Origin: a virus
IMG/VR virus record: IMGVR_UViG_3300037493_000506
Coordinates: 1-40,645 of that record
Reading direction: 5' to 3' (one strand)
DNA: 40,645 nt
Below are positions 14,060-23,115 of the stretch, piece by piece. Position 1 is the first letter of the stretch; every line of letters begins with the position of its first letter. The position numbers and the translations under genes were made by a program. The notes beneath the pieces are model-generated. The model was not told where the DNA came from. It did no database searches and saw nothing but the letters and a program-made list of their open reading frames with translations.

Positions 14060-14983
14060 ATGGCTTATATATCCCAATATCAATATTATGAAAATAGTGG
14101 CGCTGCTCCAGAGAATGAGAACTGGGGCTCATACCAATATGTAAGTCTGCAAGATATCGTCAAGAACTTTCAGTTGATGTACGCGGGCAACCACTCGCTA
14201 GTTAACAACGAAGAGCGATACCGCATATTATTCCATGCGAAGAGGGCCGTGCAAGAGTTGAACTACGATGCATTCAAGGAAATCAAAGTCCTTGAACTCA
14301 CCGTTGGTAGCAACTTGAGATACATTCTTCCTAGCGACTTTGTCAATTGGGTTCGCATTTCTTTGTACAGAGATGGTCTATTGAGACCAATGACGGAGAA
14401 CATCCAGATACTTTCTTCTAGCGCCTACTTGCAAGATAATAAAGCCAACATCCTATTTGATCAGAACGGAAATATCTTACAGCCACAGAACTCTCAGATA
14501 GACATGGAGCGATTGAAAGGAACCAAGAGAAACATCTACTTGAATCCGGGCGCAATGTTTGACGGTCAAGAAGGTTGGAACATTGATGGCAATTGGTATT
14601 TTGATTATGGTGTTGGCACCCGCTTTGGGTTAGAAACAGAGGTAGCAAACTTCAATCCAACATTCGCTATCGACAAGAAGGCCGGTGTAATCAACTTCAA
14701 CTCTGATATGTCAGACCAACAATGTATCGTTGAGTACGTATCAGATGGCATGGAGGGTGGTGATGATTCGCTGATAACTGTGAATAAGTTGTTTGAAAAA
14801 TATGTGTATGCCTATATTCAGTACGAGATACTCAGTTCAAAGTTGGGTGTACAAGAATATGTTGTGGCTAGAGCAAGAAAAGAAAAGTCTGCATTACTTA
14901 GAAACGCAAAAATAAGATTGAGCAACATTCATCCCGGTAGACTATTGATGAGTTTGAGGGGCATGGACAAGTGGATAAAGTAA
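14060..14983 (+). CDS. tail tubular / connector ring protein (T7 gp11 or P22 gp4-like role)
   Basis: This 307-residue protein starts three bases after the previous gene. The core between about residues 50 and 120 (RYRILFHAKRAVQELNYDAF, VLELTVGSNLRYILPSDFVN, then WVRISLYRDG) is a helix followed by strands, as in adaptor proteins that sit under the portal. The C-terminal 60 residues are helical and basic (KEKSALLRNAKIRLSN). I recall this pattern widely in podovirus-like phages of Bacteroidota, next to a long stabilisation-type protein, exactly as found here. The connector role is inferred from architecture and order; no enzymatic motif is present. Confidence 0.65.
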   Translation: MAYISQYQYYENSGAAPENENWGSYQYVSLQDIVKNFQLMYAGNHSLVNNEERYRILFHAKRAVQELNYDAFKEIKVLELTVGSNLRYILPSDFVNWVRISLYRDGLLRPMTENIQILSSSAYLQDNKANILFDQNGNILQPQNSQIDMERLKGTKRNIYLNPGAMFDGQEGWNIDGNWYFDYGVGTRFGLETEVANFNPTFAIDKKAGVINFNSDMSDQQCIVEYVSDGMEGGDDSLITVNKLFEKYVYAYIQYEILSSKLGVQEYVVARARKEKSALLRNAKIRLSNIHPGRLLMSLRGMDKWIK

Positions 14984-14984
14984 C

Positions 14985-17900
14985 ATGGCTAATACTACAA
15001 GGAATTTCATAGCAGGTAAAATGAATAAGGCCGTCGATGAACGCCTTATTCCCGATGGGCAATATATCGATGCTCTTAATGTTCGTATGGGTGCCACTGA
15101 GCAATCAGAGATAGGTGTCATAGAGAACTCAAAGGGTAACATATCTTTGACCGCGTTGACCTACATAGATGGTACGCCATTGAGTGCAGATGCAAGATGT
15201 ATCGGGTCGCTTGCTGACGGAGAGAAAGAAACTATCTATTGGTTTATCCATGACTCCAATTTCCCAGTTGGCGCTACGGGTAAACTTGATATGATTGTTT
15301 CCTTCAATGCACTATCAAATGTATTAACCTACCACATCATCAGTATTGATGATAGTAATGGCGACAATACCACGCTAAACTTCAATCCTAAATACCTAAT
15401 CACTGGCGTAAACATAGTAAAGACAGGTAATCTCGATGAGAGTTTGCTATTCTTTACAGACGATTATAACCCGCCAAGGTTTATCAATGTACGCAGAGGG
15501 TATCAAAACCCAGATCCCGCTACAAATGAAGATCAGTTTAGTGCTGAGTCAATTCTTGTTGTCAAGAAACCACCGGCCGAGTCTCCAACGATTAACCCTA
15601 TTATTACCGGAAGCCAAGACAACTTTATAGAAACTAGGTTCATTTGCTTTGCTTATAGATATAGGTACGCAGATGGAGAGTACTCTGCCACGTCTCAGTT
15701 CTCGCCACCAGCGTTTCTGCCGAACCCATTCCGATTTAGTATAGATAGTTATCTAAACGAGGGGATGATCAACAGAGCGAACGCTGTGGAGGTTACATAC
15801 AATACCGGCGGTCCGCTTGTTGTTGGTTTTGATTTGCTATTCAAAGAAGCCAATGGAAATGTAATTCGCGTTATTGAAAAGTTGGATAAGACCGGCAGTG
15901 ACTTTCAGAGTGTTACATTCACTTTTAACAACAGTAAGATCTTCACTCTGCTTCCGACATCTGAGTTGCTCAGACTCTACGATAACGTGCCATTGCTAGC
16001 GAAAGCCCAGACATTAATGGGCAATCGCTTGATGTATGGTAACTATGTGGAGGGCTACGACTTAATTGATAAGGATGGCTTTGCTGTAAAGTTGGAATAT
16101 CAAACTAGTCTAGTAACTGAAATCATTGGTGAAACAGAAATCTTAGATTCAACAAGCACAGGTACTTACAGTATTGATGGAGTTCAAACGATCCCTGCTT
16201 CTATATTTGAGATTGACTTGGCTGGTGCCGACTTAGTGGCAGGCTCTGCAATAAGCGTAGAGTTTACATTCAATCACCAATCTTTTAGTGGTTCACCCGT
16301 TCCATCTGAAACCACAACCAACATATCTTTAACCTTTTCATTCTATCTATCCACTTCATACTCATCTGTTTATGCATTAGCAACAAGCCCAGAGTTCCAA
16401 GAAGCGGTAGGAACAGTGGCTAATATAAAGCCTGTATTCTCTGCTGTCCCCGGTACAGAGACATCATGTGACGGAACAACACTTACTGACCAAGTAAACT
16501 GCGCTGCGCCTAATAACTTAGACGCATTGATTAAATTTGCTAGTGGTATCAGTGCAGTCGGCCAGCCTATCGGCATTATCACAAGCCCTGCTAGCACAGT
16601 GATTGGATTCCAATTACCGGCAATAGAATATGTTGACAACACAACTACACCAACGGTTCAAATCTATGAGTACTACGAGGTTGTATTTGTTGAGGCTACA
16701 TTCCAAGAGATTGCTAATCCGCAAAGTCTTCATAGTAACAGAGATTATGAGATTGGTATTGTGTATATGGACGAGTTCAATCGTTCAACTACCGCATTGG
16801 TTAGTGAGCAAAACACCACCCATGTTCCTTGTGCTTACTCTGCGAATCAAAACTCAATATACGTAACGATACCCACAACACAGGTGGCGCCAGTTTGGGC
16901 AAAGAGATACAAGTTCGTAATTAAACCCGATGAAGAAAAATATGAGACCATTTATACTTCTATATTCTTCCTTGATCCTTATTCGAATGATGCGTACTTC
17001 CTATTGGAAGGAGAGAATTCAAAGAAGGTCGAAACAGGAGATCGATTAATTGTAAAGGCCGACACTACCGGCCCTACTCAGCAGTGTGTATACGCTACAG
17101 TTCTTGAAAAAGAATCAAAGGCGGCGGACTTTATCACCATTCCAAGTACATTAGATCCATCAGTGGATCTTCCTGTGCCTTCTGGCGTTTACATGAAGAT
17201 CAACCCGAACAGTTTCAATGTGGTTAACGATGAGTTGGCTATCATAGCGCCGGGTAAAAGAGTTGTAAACCAAGACAATGCAAACGAGTATCCATTGCTT
17301 GGTTATCCAATGAATAGATTCGACACAGTAACATCTGCATATGTGGATTACGATGTTCCTGCTGGTAGTCGTATTCGTTTGTACTTCAAGTTCGAACGCT
17401 TGGGTACAGGAGATGGAAGTAGAAAATGTGAAAGACGTATTTATACATTGGACAAGACCTTAGTGGCATCGGCCAACTATGACAACATGGTTGATTGGTG
17501 GAACGGAGACAATGTTCAAGCAATATTGAATGATGGTATTAGTGATGTTGGGGGAAACAATTGCGCGGTAGACAACCAATACATTCCAACAATAACGAAC
17601 AACAACGTAGATATTCCTACTGCGCTGTGTACAAATTATTACAGATTCTACAGAGACCCGCTATCAAATCAATTGCTATTGTTAGTCACCGGAACTCAAA
17701 GTTGTTCTGGCGCATTCAGTGGTACCAAGAGAAGGTCTAGCATCACTGCGAACGTCGAGGTATTTAGAGCAGATACCACTTTGATATTTGAAACACAGCC
17801 TCTTGATGCGTTACCAGATGTATTCTTTGAGAACGATTTGTCTTTTTCAATCGATGTAAACGGTAACCATAGTGGTAACGTGACGAATCAGGATATCGCT

Positions 17901-19640
17901 TTAGGGATCGCTGGCGTAGTGGACACGAAGTTCTTTAACTGCTTTGCTTTCGGAAACGGGGCAGAGAGTTACAAGATACGGGACTCCATTGTTGGAAGAC
18001 CATTCAACCTAGGAAACAGAGTGACGGCAGTTTCAAAGCAAGACTATAAGCAGGTAGATCGCTATGCTGACGTTACCTATAGTGGTATATATAATGACGA
18101 GTCGAATCTAAATAGGCTGAACGAGTTCAACTTGGGTATACTAAACTTCAAGGCACTCGAGGATTCATTCGGCCCTATCTATACATTGGATGGTCGTAGA
18201 ACAGATGTACTTGTCTTACAAGAGGATAAGATATCTTATGTACTTGCAGGCAAGAACCTTTTGTCTGATGCCTCTGGAGGCAATGCGCTTACATCAGTAC
18301 CGGAAGTGTTGGGAACTCAGATTGCAAGAATTGAGAACTATGGTATCAGTTTCAACCCAGAGAGTTATGTCAATTGGGGGTACGATAGATACTTCACCGA
18401 TGTAAAGCGCGGTGCGGTATTGCAATTGAGGGGCGACTCATATGCTAACGACCAGTTGGCAGTGGTTTCTGAATTGGGAATGAGAACTTGGTTCCGTGAT
18501 GAATTCATTACATCATTCAACACTCAGAAACTTGGAGGATACGATCCTTACATGAATGAGTATGTGTTGGTTTCTAATGAGGTCGACCTTCCTGTGGTAG
18601 AGCAATGTTTGTCTTGCGGAGTTAGTCAGACGTTTAGTTTCTTCTTGCCCGGCGGATCAACATTCAGTTACTGCGTAAATGCAGGGCCATATGTTGGTGA
18701 CTTGAATATCAACTACACCGCTTCGGTTGATCCGGGCGCTACGTTCAATATCGAGGCTGACTACAATTCAAATGTCTATCAGACTGGGTTCATAAATACA
18801 TCTGGCGTATTGAGTTTCAATAAGAACTCTGGCAGCGAGGACGTTGTAAGCCTACAAATCACAACCACTGGCATCGTTACATTAACAGTGACTGTTGATT
18901 GCCCTGTGCAGCAGATAATGAGCGTAATCGAGGTAATGCTTACCAGCGACAGTGACTCTGGTCAGACCATCCATGCTCAATACAGGTATGCAGACGGCGC
19001 CTACATCTCTCCATTGCAGTCTGCCGGTGTGACATTCATCTCTGGAACAGCAAATCCGTTAGTTTCAAGATACAATGTAAGTGTAGGACCGCAAGGTGCG
19101 GGTAATATACCAATAGACAACAGCACGGTTAGTATCATCTCAAACAAATTATCTACAGATACGTTTGATTTTGATGTAGCAACCGACACGTTTAGATACT
19201 TGAGAACAAATACATTGTACCTAAACAACTCTGTTGATATCAATGCTTTGCTTGTTGCATCTAACTTGGCTACGCCAATCACTACAAGTGGAAACGCAAA
19301 CCAATCTACATTCAACTCTGGGACATTAGATGGCTACTTGTATTTGATTTGGGACCTAAGGGCATCAGCAGCTGCTGAGTTGTGCTTCTCGAACACAACT
19401 ATCGAAGATGTGTGTTGCAGTTGTACTCCTTGTGTTGATCCATGTTCTTACTATCAGTTTGAAAACAATGGAGCAACGACAGGTCAAGTGGATTACATCC
19501 CTTGCGCTGGTGGACCAACTATACCTATCATGCTTCCTCCATTTGAGTTAGCGAATGTATGTGCTCAGAACGGAACGGCCCCGATAGTAATCTCAGGTGA
19601 CATCACAATCACTGTAACTCAAGATTGTGGATGTCCATAA
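14985..19640 (+). CDS. large tail tube/nozzle or stabilisation-type protein (1551 aa)
   Basis: The N-terminus, with IAGKMNKAVDERLIPDGQYI and ALNVRMGATEQSEIGVIENS at residues 10-50, matches the start of large phage tail (stabilisation-type) proteins, which form the tail tube end or nozzle in podovirus-like particles. Most of the protein is beta-rich with repeated NxYxIGIVY-type and Gly/Asn segments. Around residues 1206-1310 lies an Ig-like domain opened by EQCLSCGVSQ. The last 85 residues are Cys-rich (VCCSCTPCVDPCSYYQ, then VDYIPCAGG, CAQNG, and the final CGCP) and share a pattern with the end of the next gene. Starts one base after the upstream stop. Tail location is likely; exact ring or nozzle assignment is inferred. 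Confidence 0.72.
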   Translation: MANTTRNFIAGKMNKAVDERLIPDGQYIDALNVRMGATEQSEIGVIENSKGNISLTALTYIDGTPLSADARCIGSLADGEKETIYWFIHDSNFPVGATGKLDMIVSFNALSNVLTYHIISIDDSNGDNTTLNFNPKYLITGVNIVKTGNLDESLLFFTDDYNPPRFINVRRGYQNPDPATNEDQFSAESILVVKKPPAESPTINPIITGSQDNFIETRFICFAYRYRYADGEYSATSQFSPPAFLPNPFRFSIDSYLNEGMINRANAVEVTYNTGGPLVVGFDLLFKEANGNVIRVIEKLDKTGSDFQSVTFTFNNSKIFTLLPTSELLRLYDNVPLLAKAQTLMGNRLMYGNYVEGYDLIDKDGFAVKLEYQTSLVTEIIGETEILDSTSTGTYSIDGVQTIPASIFEIDLAGADLVAGSAISVEFTFNHQSFSGSPVPSETTTNISLTFSFYLSTSYSSVYALATSPEFQEAVGTVANIKPVFSAVPGTETSCDGTTLTDQVNCAAPNNLDALIKFASGISAVGQPIGIITSPASTVIGFQLPAIEYVDNTTTPTVQIYEYYEVVFVEATFQEIANPQSLHSNRDYEIGIVYMDEFNRSTTALVSEQNTTHVPCAYSANQNSIYVTIPTTQVAPVWAKRYKFVIKPDEEKYETIYTSIFFLDPYSNDAYFLLEGENSKKVETGDRLIVKADTTGPTQQCVYATVLEKESKAADFITIPSTLDPSVDLPVPSGVYMKINPNSFNVVNDELAIIAPGKRVVNQDNANEYPLLGYPMNRFDTVTSAYVDYDVPAGSRIRLYFKFERLGTGDGSRKCERRIYTLDKTLVASANYDNMVDWWNGDNVQAILNDGISDVGGNNCAVDNQYIPTITNNNVDIPTALCTNYYRFYRDPLSNQLLLLVTGTQSCSGAFSGTKRRSSITANVEVFRADTTLIFETQPLDALPDVFFENDLSFSIDVNGNHSGNVTNQDIALGIAGVVDTKFFNCFAFGNGAESYKIRDSIVGRPFNLGNRVTAVSKQDYKQVDRYADVTYSGIYNDESNLNRLNEFNLGILNFKALEDSFGPIYTLDGRRTDVLVLQEDKISYVLAGKNLLSDASGGNALTSVPEVLGTQIARIENYGISFNPESYVNWGYDRYFTDVKRGAVLQLRGDSYANDQLAVVSELGMRTWFRDEFITSFNTQKLGGYDPYMNEYVLVSNEVDLPVVEQCLSCGVSQTFSFFLPGGSTFSYCVNAGPYVGDLNINYTASVDPGATFNIEADYNSNVYQTGFINTSGVLSFNKNSGSEDVVSLQITTTGIVTLTVTVDCPVQQIMSVIEVMLTSDSDSGQTIHAQYRYADGAYISPLQSAGVTFISGTANPLVSRYNVSVGPQGAGNIPIDNSTVSIISNKLSTDTFDFDVATDTFRYLRTNTLYLNNSVDINALLVASNLATPITTSGNANQSTFNSGTLDGYLYLIWDLRASAAAELCFSNTTIEDVCCSCTPCVDPCSYYQFENNGATTGQVDYIPCAGGPTIPIMLPPFELANVCAQNGTAPIVISGDITITVTQDCGCP

Positions 19641-19653
19641 TAAATAAAACAAC

Positions 19654-20952
19654 ATGGCTACTAGTTCAACATACTACTTAAACGGACCATCACTTGGGTC
19701 AGCGACCGCTGTGTTCACTGACCCCAACTTGACCCTCTGTGCGCCCAACGGGTTTTACTTTGACGGAATAATCGTAAGGGAGCAAGTCTCTTGCGTATTG
19801 CTTCCTCAACAACTTTGCCCTGCGTGTGCGGATGCTTGTGGCGGATTTCCAATCTCTGAGTTATCTGCTACCGGTGGGTACTACGAGATTGCAATCCAAT
19901 TAGGATCAGCAACAGGCGCAATTGTTATTGAGTTTGATCCATACACAGTACCTCTAGGTATCGAGGTGATATACAATGGAGTAGTTTACAACAAGTTGAG
20001 TTCAACAAACTATGGGTACTTGGCAGGCATAGCGAACTTACCAACATACGTTGGTGAAACTGCATCTGATTGTGGTATCGTTGCCGGTAGTCCATATGTG
20101 CTAGACAAGTACACTTTCTACGGGGGAGTGTTCACTCAGACTGCATTCACTGAGAATGTTACCGTCATTTCAAGTCAATTGGATTTGACGGTTACCAATC
20201 CCGGACCATGCTTTATCATTATACCAAAGACAGCGCCATCGCCAACAACGATGCAGGTAAATATAATTGGCGCATGTCCATCATCTCAGTTTGACATAAC
20301 CATCGCTTGCCCAACAGCGCTAGTTACTTTCAGTAGTAGCGATGCAAATGCAAGTGCTCTTCTTGCGTGTGCAGATGCAATTGATCAGCAGTATTATGTA
20401 GAGTATGTAAACGGTGGTGCCGGTACATTGGGTCTTTATGACTGGGTGTTTCAAGATGTCAATGGAGAGTTCGTTCTCCCCGATGGCTTCTATCATGGAC
20501 CAAATGCAGCTCCTCCACCATATGATTGGTTCCAAGTCCAGAATGGCGTGATTGTTCAGTTCGGTACATGCGTTTACGGAAACAACTACCGCGTATCTCG
20601 TTGTGGTGATGGACAAGAGTTGATTGTATCATCTGCAAGTCCGGTTAACTTGGGTGACATTGTCACGCTAACTGGGGTAGTAGATTGCGTGTACTCTGTC
20701 ATTGCCTATAGCGGAGGAACAGCAGTGGATAGCATCAACGCGGTAATACCATTTGTAACTTGTGACGACATATGTAACACATACGATATCACTAACAACA
20801 CATTGTTAACCGAAGGTGTTAGTTATCTTGATTGCGCTGGCGCGCCTCAGAGCACTACAGTTATTCCGGGTGCTACGGCTACGATATGTGCAAAGACCAA
20901 CTCAATAGTTACTAACTTAACGCCTGTATTCACAGTGTGTGGTTGCCCATAA
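19654..20952 (+). CDS. Cys-rich virion (tail appendage) protein
   Basis: This 432-residue protein begins YYLNGPSLGSATAVFTDPNL and then FYFDGIIVREQVSCVLLPQQ, followed by a cysteine cluster (CPACADACGG, about residues 51-60), a pattern I associate with structural proteins of Bacteroidota phages. The middle is beta-rich with Ig-like strands, and the C-terminus (about 370-432) has CDDICNTYDITNN, VSYLDCAGAPQSTT, TICAKTN and the closing FTVCGCP. This C-terminal layout copies that of the preceding 1551-residue protein. There is no signal peptide or enzyme motif. A tail-tip or fibre-base role is inferred from neighbours; the cysteines could form disulphides or bind metal in the mature particle. Confidence 0.65.
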   Translation: MATSSTYYLNGPSLGSATAVFTDPNLTLCAPNGFYFDGIIVREQVSCVLLPQQLCPACADACGGFPISELSATGGYYEIAIQLGSATGAIVIEFDPYTVPLGIEVIYNGVVYNKLSSTNYGYLAGIANLPTYVGETASDCGIVAGSPYVLDKYTFYGGVFTQTAFTENVTVISSQLDLTVTNPGPCFIIIPKTAPSPTTMQVNIIGACPSSQFDITIACPTALVTFSSSDANASALLACADAIDQQYYVEYVNGGAGTLGLYDWVFQDVNGEFVLPDGFYHGPNAAPPPYDWFQVQNGVIVQFGTCVYGNNYRVSRCGDGQELIVSSASPVNLGDIVTLTGVVDCVYSVIAYSGGTAVDSINAVIPFVTCDDICNTYDITNNTLLTEGVSYLDCAGAPQSTTVIPGATATICAKTNSIVTNLTPVFTVCGCP

Positions 20953-20961
20953 TACTAAGAC

Positions 20962-21768
20962 ATGCCAAATTATACACTTACATATAGCCCAAGCGCAGAA
21001 GGATGGCCTTCGTTCTATTCATACAACCCCGATTGGATGATCGGTATGAACAATTACTTCTATACATTCAAGGGAGGTAACCTGTACAGGCACAACGTAA
21101 ACGCTACGCGCAATAGATTCTATGGTGTAAATTATCCATCTACAATACAAAGCGTATTCAACGAGTCCCCATTGGTGAATAAATTGTTCAAGACAATCAA
21201 CATCGAAGGGGACGACACATGGGACGTAGACTTGTATACGGACATCCAAACGGATGGCTTCATCTTAGCAAACTACTTTGAGAAGAAGGAGCAAGCATAC
21301 TTTGCGTTCATCAGAAACTCGGGTACAGTTCCGGCAAATCAAGCGGAATACCCGCTTAGATCTGTCAATGGTATTGGACGGAGCGCGACGATTGTGTCCA
21401 CCACTCCATCGGCTGTGTTAGTGAACTACTCCATATCTCCATTGATCTCGATAGGTAGCATCATATCGATTGGTGATTATTTGTACTACTCACTTCCACC
21501 CACATACTCTACGCCTGTTTTGTTTGGCGAAGTGGTTGATATCAATGTGGATTTGAGGAATGGAATAAACCAATTGGTAGTAGACACAACCATCATTGGT
21601 GGTGGTATTCCTTTGATCCAAGACCCATACACAATGTACATAAAGAACTCTATTGCTGAGTCTCATGGCTTGCTTGGACACTACTGTGTGTTCACCCTAA
21701 CCAATGACAATACCAACAAAATAGAGTTGTTTACACTTGAGTCTGAAGTGATGAAAAGTTATCCTTAA
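20962..21768 (+). CDS. conserved tail protein (unknown specific role)
   Basis: A 268-residue beta-rich protein with an aromatic N-terminus (LTYSPSAEGWPSFYSYNPDW then MIGMNNYFYTFKGGNLYRHN, residues 5-46) that I recognise as common in tail modules of Bacteroidota and crAss-like phages. The second half has SATIVSTTPSAVLVNYS and SIISIGDYLYYSLPP segments consistent with a beta barrel or OB-like domain, and a final HYCVFTLTNDNTNKIELFTL strand pair. It follows the Cys-rich virion protein by 9 bases and is followed by a promoter-like box, so it ends the tail block. The family is conserved in memory but I know no experimental role beyond virion association. Confidence 0.65.
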   Translation: MPNYTLTYSPSAEGWPSFYSYNPDWMIGMNNYFYTFKGGNLYRHNVNATRNRFYGVNYPSTIQSVFNESPLVNKLFKTINIEGDDTWDVDLYTDIQTDGFILANYFEKKEQAYFAFIRNSGTVPANQAEYPLRSVNGIGRSATIVSTTPSAVLVNYSISPLISIGSIISIGDYLYYSLPPTYSTPVLFGEVVDINVDLRNGINQLVVDTTIIGGGIPLIQDPYTMYIKNSIAESHGLLGHYCVFTLTNDNTNKIELFTLESEVMKSYP

Positions 21769-21776
21769 AAAAATAA

Positions 21777-21784
21777 TATCTTTG
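21777..21784 (+). promoter_or_regulatory. -7 promoter box upstream of the GNAT-like gene
   Basis: TATCTTTG matches TAnnTTTG, in a short A-rich gap, 7 bases before ATG 21792. A transcript from it would be nearly leaderless. No -33 TTG at the expected distance. Confidence 0.5.
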
Positions 21785-21791
21785 TAAGTAT

Positions 21792-22202
21792 ATGGCACTC
21801 CATGCTAGGCTACTGACTCCCACAGATTACGATACCATTTTAGTAAAATGGTGGGGCGATTGGGGATGGGCAGCGCCACCACAAGACTTCCTTCCAGAAG
21901 GTGGATTGAGTGGTATCATGGTGTTAGATGACGACACGCCTGTGTGTGCCGGCTTTTTTTATACCACCAACTCCAGTGCAGCATGGGTGGATTGGATCAT
22001 ATCGAATAAGCAATATAAAAAGAAACCCGAGAGAAAGGAAGCGTTATTAATGTTAATTGAAATATTGACAGCGACTTGCAAGAACCTTGGGTTTAAATAT
22101 GTGTACGCATTAATCAAGCACCCCTCATTGGTTAATGTGTATAAGTCAATTGGATACGAAGAAGGGGACAGTTATAACAAAGAAATGATAATCAAACTTT
22201 AA
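21792..22202 (+). CDS. GNAT-family N-acetyltransferase-like protein
   Basis: A 136-residue protein with the secondary-structure order of GNAT enzymes: N-terminal RLLTPTDYDTILVKWWGDWG, strand LSGIMVLDDDTPVCAGFFYT, a central strand WVDWIISN, the acetyl-CoA helix region (YKKKPERKEALLMLIEILTA, residues about 76-95) and a final KYVYALIKHPSLVNVYKSIG followed by YEEGD. The usual Q/R-x-x-G-x-A loop is degenerate (KKPERKEA), so catalysis is uncertain. It sits between tail and ejection-protein genes with 4 bases to the next start. Acetyltransferase-like genes are frequent in phage virion operons, with unknown substrates. Protein, host factor or small-molecule acetylation cannot be told apart. Confidence 0.7.
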   Translation: MALHARLLTPTDYDTILVKWWGDWGWAAPPQDFLPEGGLSGIMVLDDDTPVCAGFFYTTNSSAAWVDWIISNKQYKKKPERKEALLMLIEILTATCKNLGFKYVYALIKHPSLVNVYKSIGYEEGDSYNKEMIIKL

Positions 22203-22206
22203 AGTC

Positions 22207-23112
22207 ATGGCAGCAACAACAGCAGCAGTAGTAGGAATAGCATCGACATTAGCCGGCACAGGCATGTCTTTCAGCGAAGCGTCTAAGCAACGCAAGGCAG
22301 CGACAACAGCAAGGATCGAAGCAGACAAAGCCATACAAGAGGCTAGAAAAAGAGCAGAAGAGAATGTGTACAAAGCATTGTCTCTATCTAAAGATCCGTA
22401 CAACAGAGCCAGAGAGGCCGCATTGGTTCAAGGCGCTCAAGCGATTGAGGCTGGTATCGAAAGCGAACGAGGCGTAGGCGCCACTGCCGGTCGTGTACAG
22501 ATGGCTCAGAACGAATTGCAAAGAGACATCGCGGGAGAACAGACTCAACAGATACAAGCCTTGAATATGACGGTAGCCGAAGAAGATGCTAGATTGAAAG
22601 ACTACGCTGCCAAGATCAGCATGGCTGAAGCAGAAGGGGCACAGTTGGCGATGAGGGATGCAGAGGAAAGAAGAGCAGCATCCATAACCCAAGGTGTTCA
22701 AGGACTTGCCAGTACGGCAGGCCAAGTAGGGGCAGCACTTCCATTATACTACAAGTCTCAAGGAGCAAAGGGTTTTGAAAATCTACAACAACAAGCCACG
22801 GCTGCGGGGTTAACACCAGAACAATTTCAAAACAAGATAGCAGAACAAGGAGGAGCCTTAGCCGGCACAGGGTACAGTAAAACTTCTGTTGACGCTAAAG
22901 GGAATCCAATTGCAAATGCAATGACTCCGATGCAGTTTCAAGACTACCTAAGCAACAAGCCAGACTTGATCAAGCAATTGCTCAAGCAAAACTTGTTTGC
23001 TCCGGCAATGAAAGGACCAGAAGATGCTGGGTCAATGTTCGATATGAACACTCCGCCGAGACCGAACCCAATGGCACCTACACAATTGAATCCATTTGAT
23101 ATATACGGCTAA
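22207..23112 (+). CDS. internal virion / ejection protein candidate (T7 gp14-like role)
   Basis: This 301-residue protein begins with a small hydrophobic, Ala/Thr/Gly-rich segment (TTAAVVGIASTLAGTGMSFS, residues 4-23), followed by a long Ala/Glu/Arg/Gln helix (about 25-160, e.g. ARIEADKAIQEARKRAEENV), a second Gly/Ala segment and a Pro-rich C-terminus (PPRPNPMAPTQLNPFDIYG). This composition and position, after tail genes and before two larger cargo-type genes, mirrors T7 gp14-type inner core proteins that leave the head with the DNA and insert in the host envelope. No sequence family could be confirmed; the call is from architecture and synteny. Confidence 0.6.
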   Translation: MAATTAAVVGIASTLAGTGMSFSEASKQRKAATTARIEADKAIQEARKRAEENVYKALSLSKDPYNRAREAALVQGAQAIEAGIESERGVGATAGRVQMAQNELQRDIAGEQTQQIQALNMTVAEEDARLKDYAAKISMAEAEGAQLAMRDAEERRAASITQGVQGLASTAGQVGAALPLYYKSQGAKGFENLQQQATAAGLTPEQFQNKIAEQGGALAGTGYSKTSVDAKGNPIANAMTPMQFQDYLSNKPDLIKQLLKQNLFAPAMKGPEDAGSMFDMNTPPRPNPMAPTQLNPFDIYG

Positions 23113-23115
23113 GAC

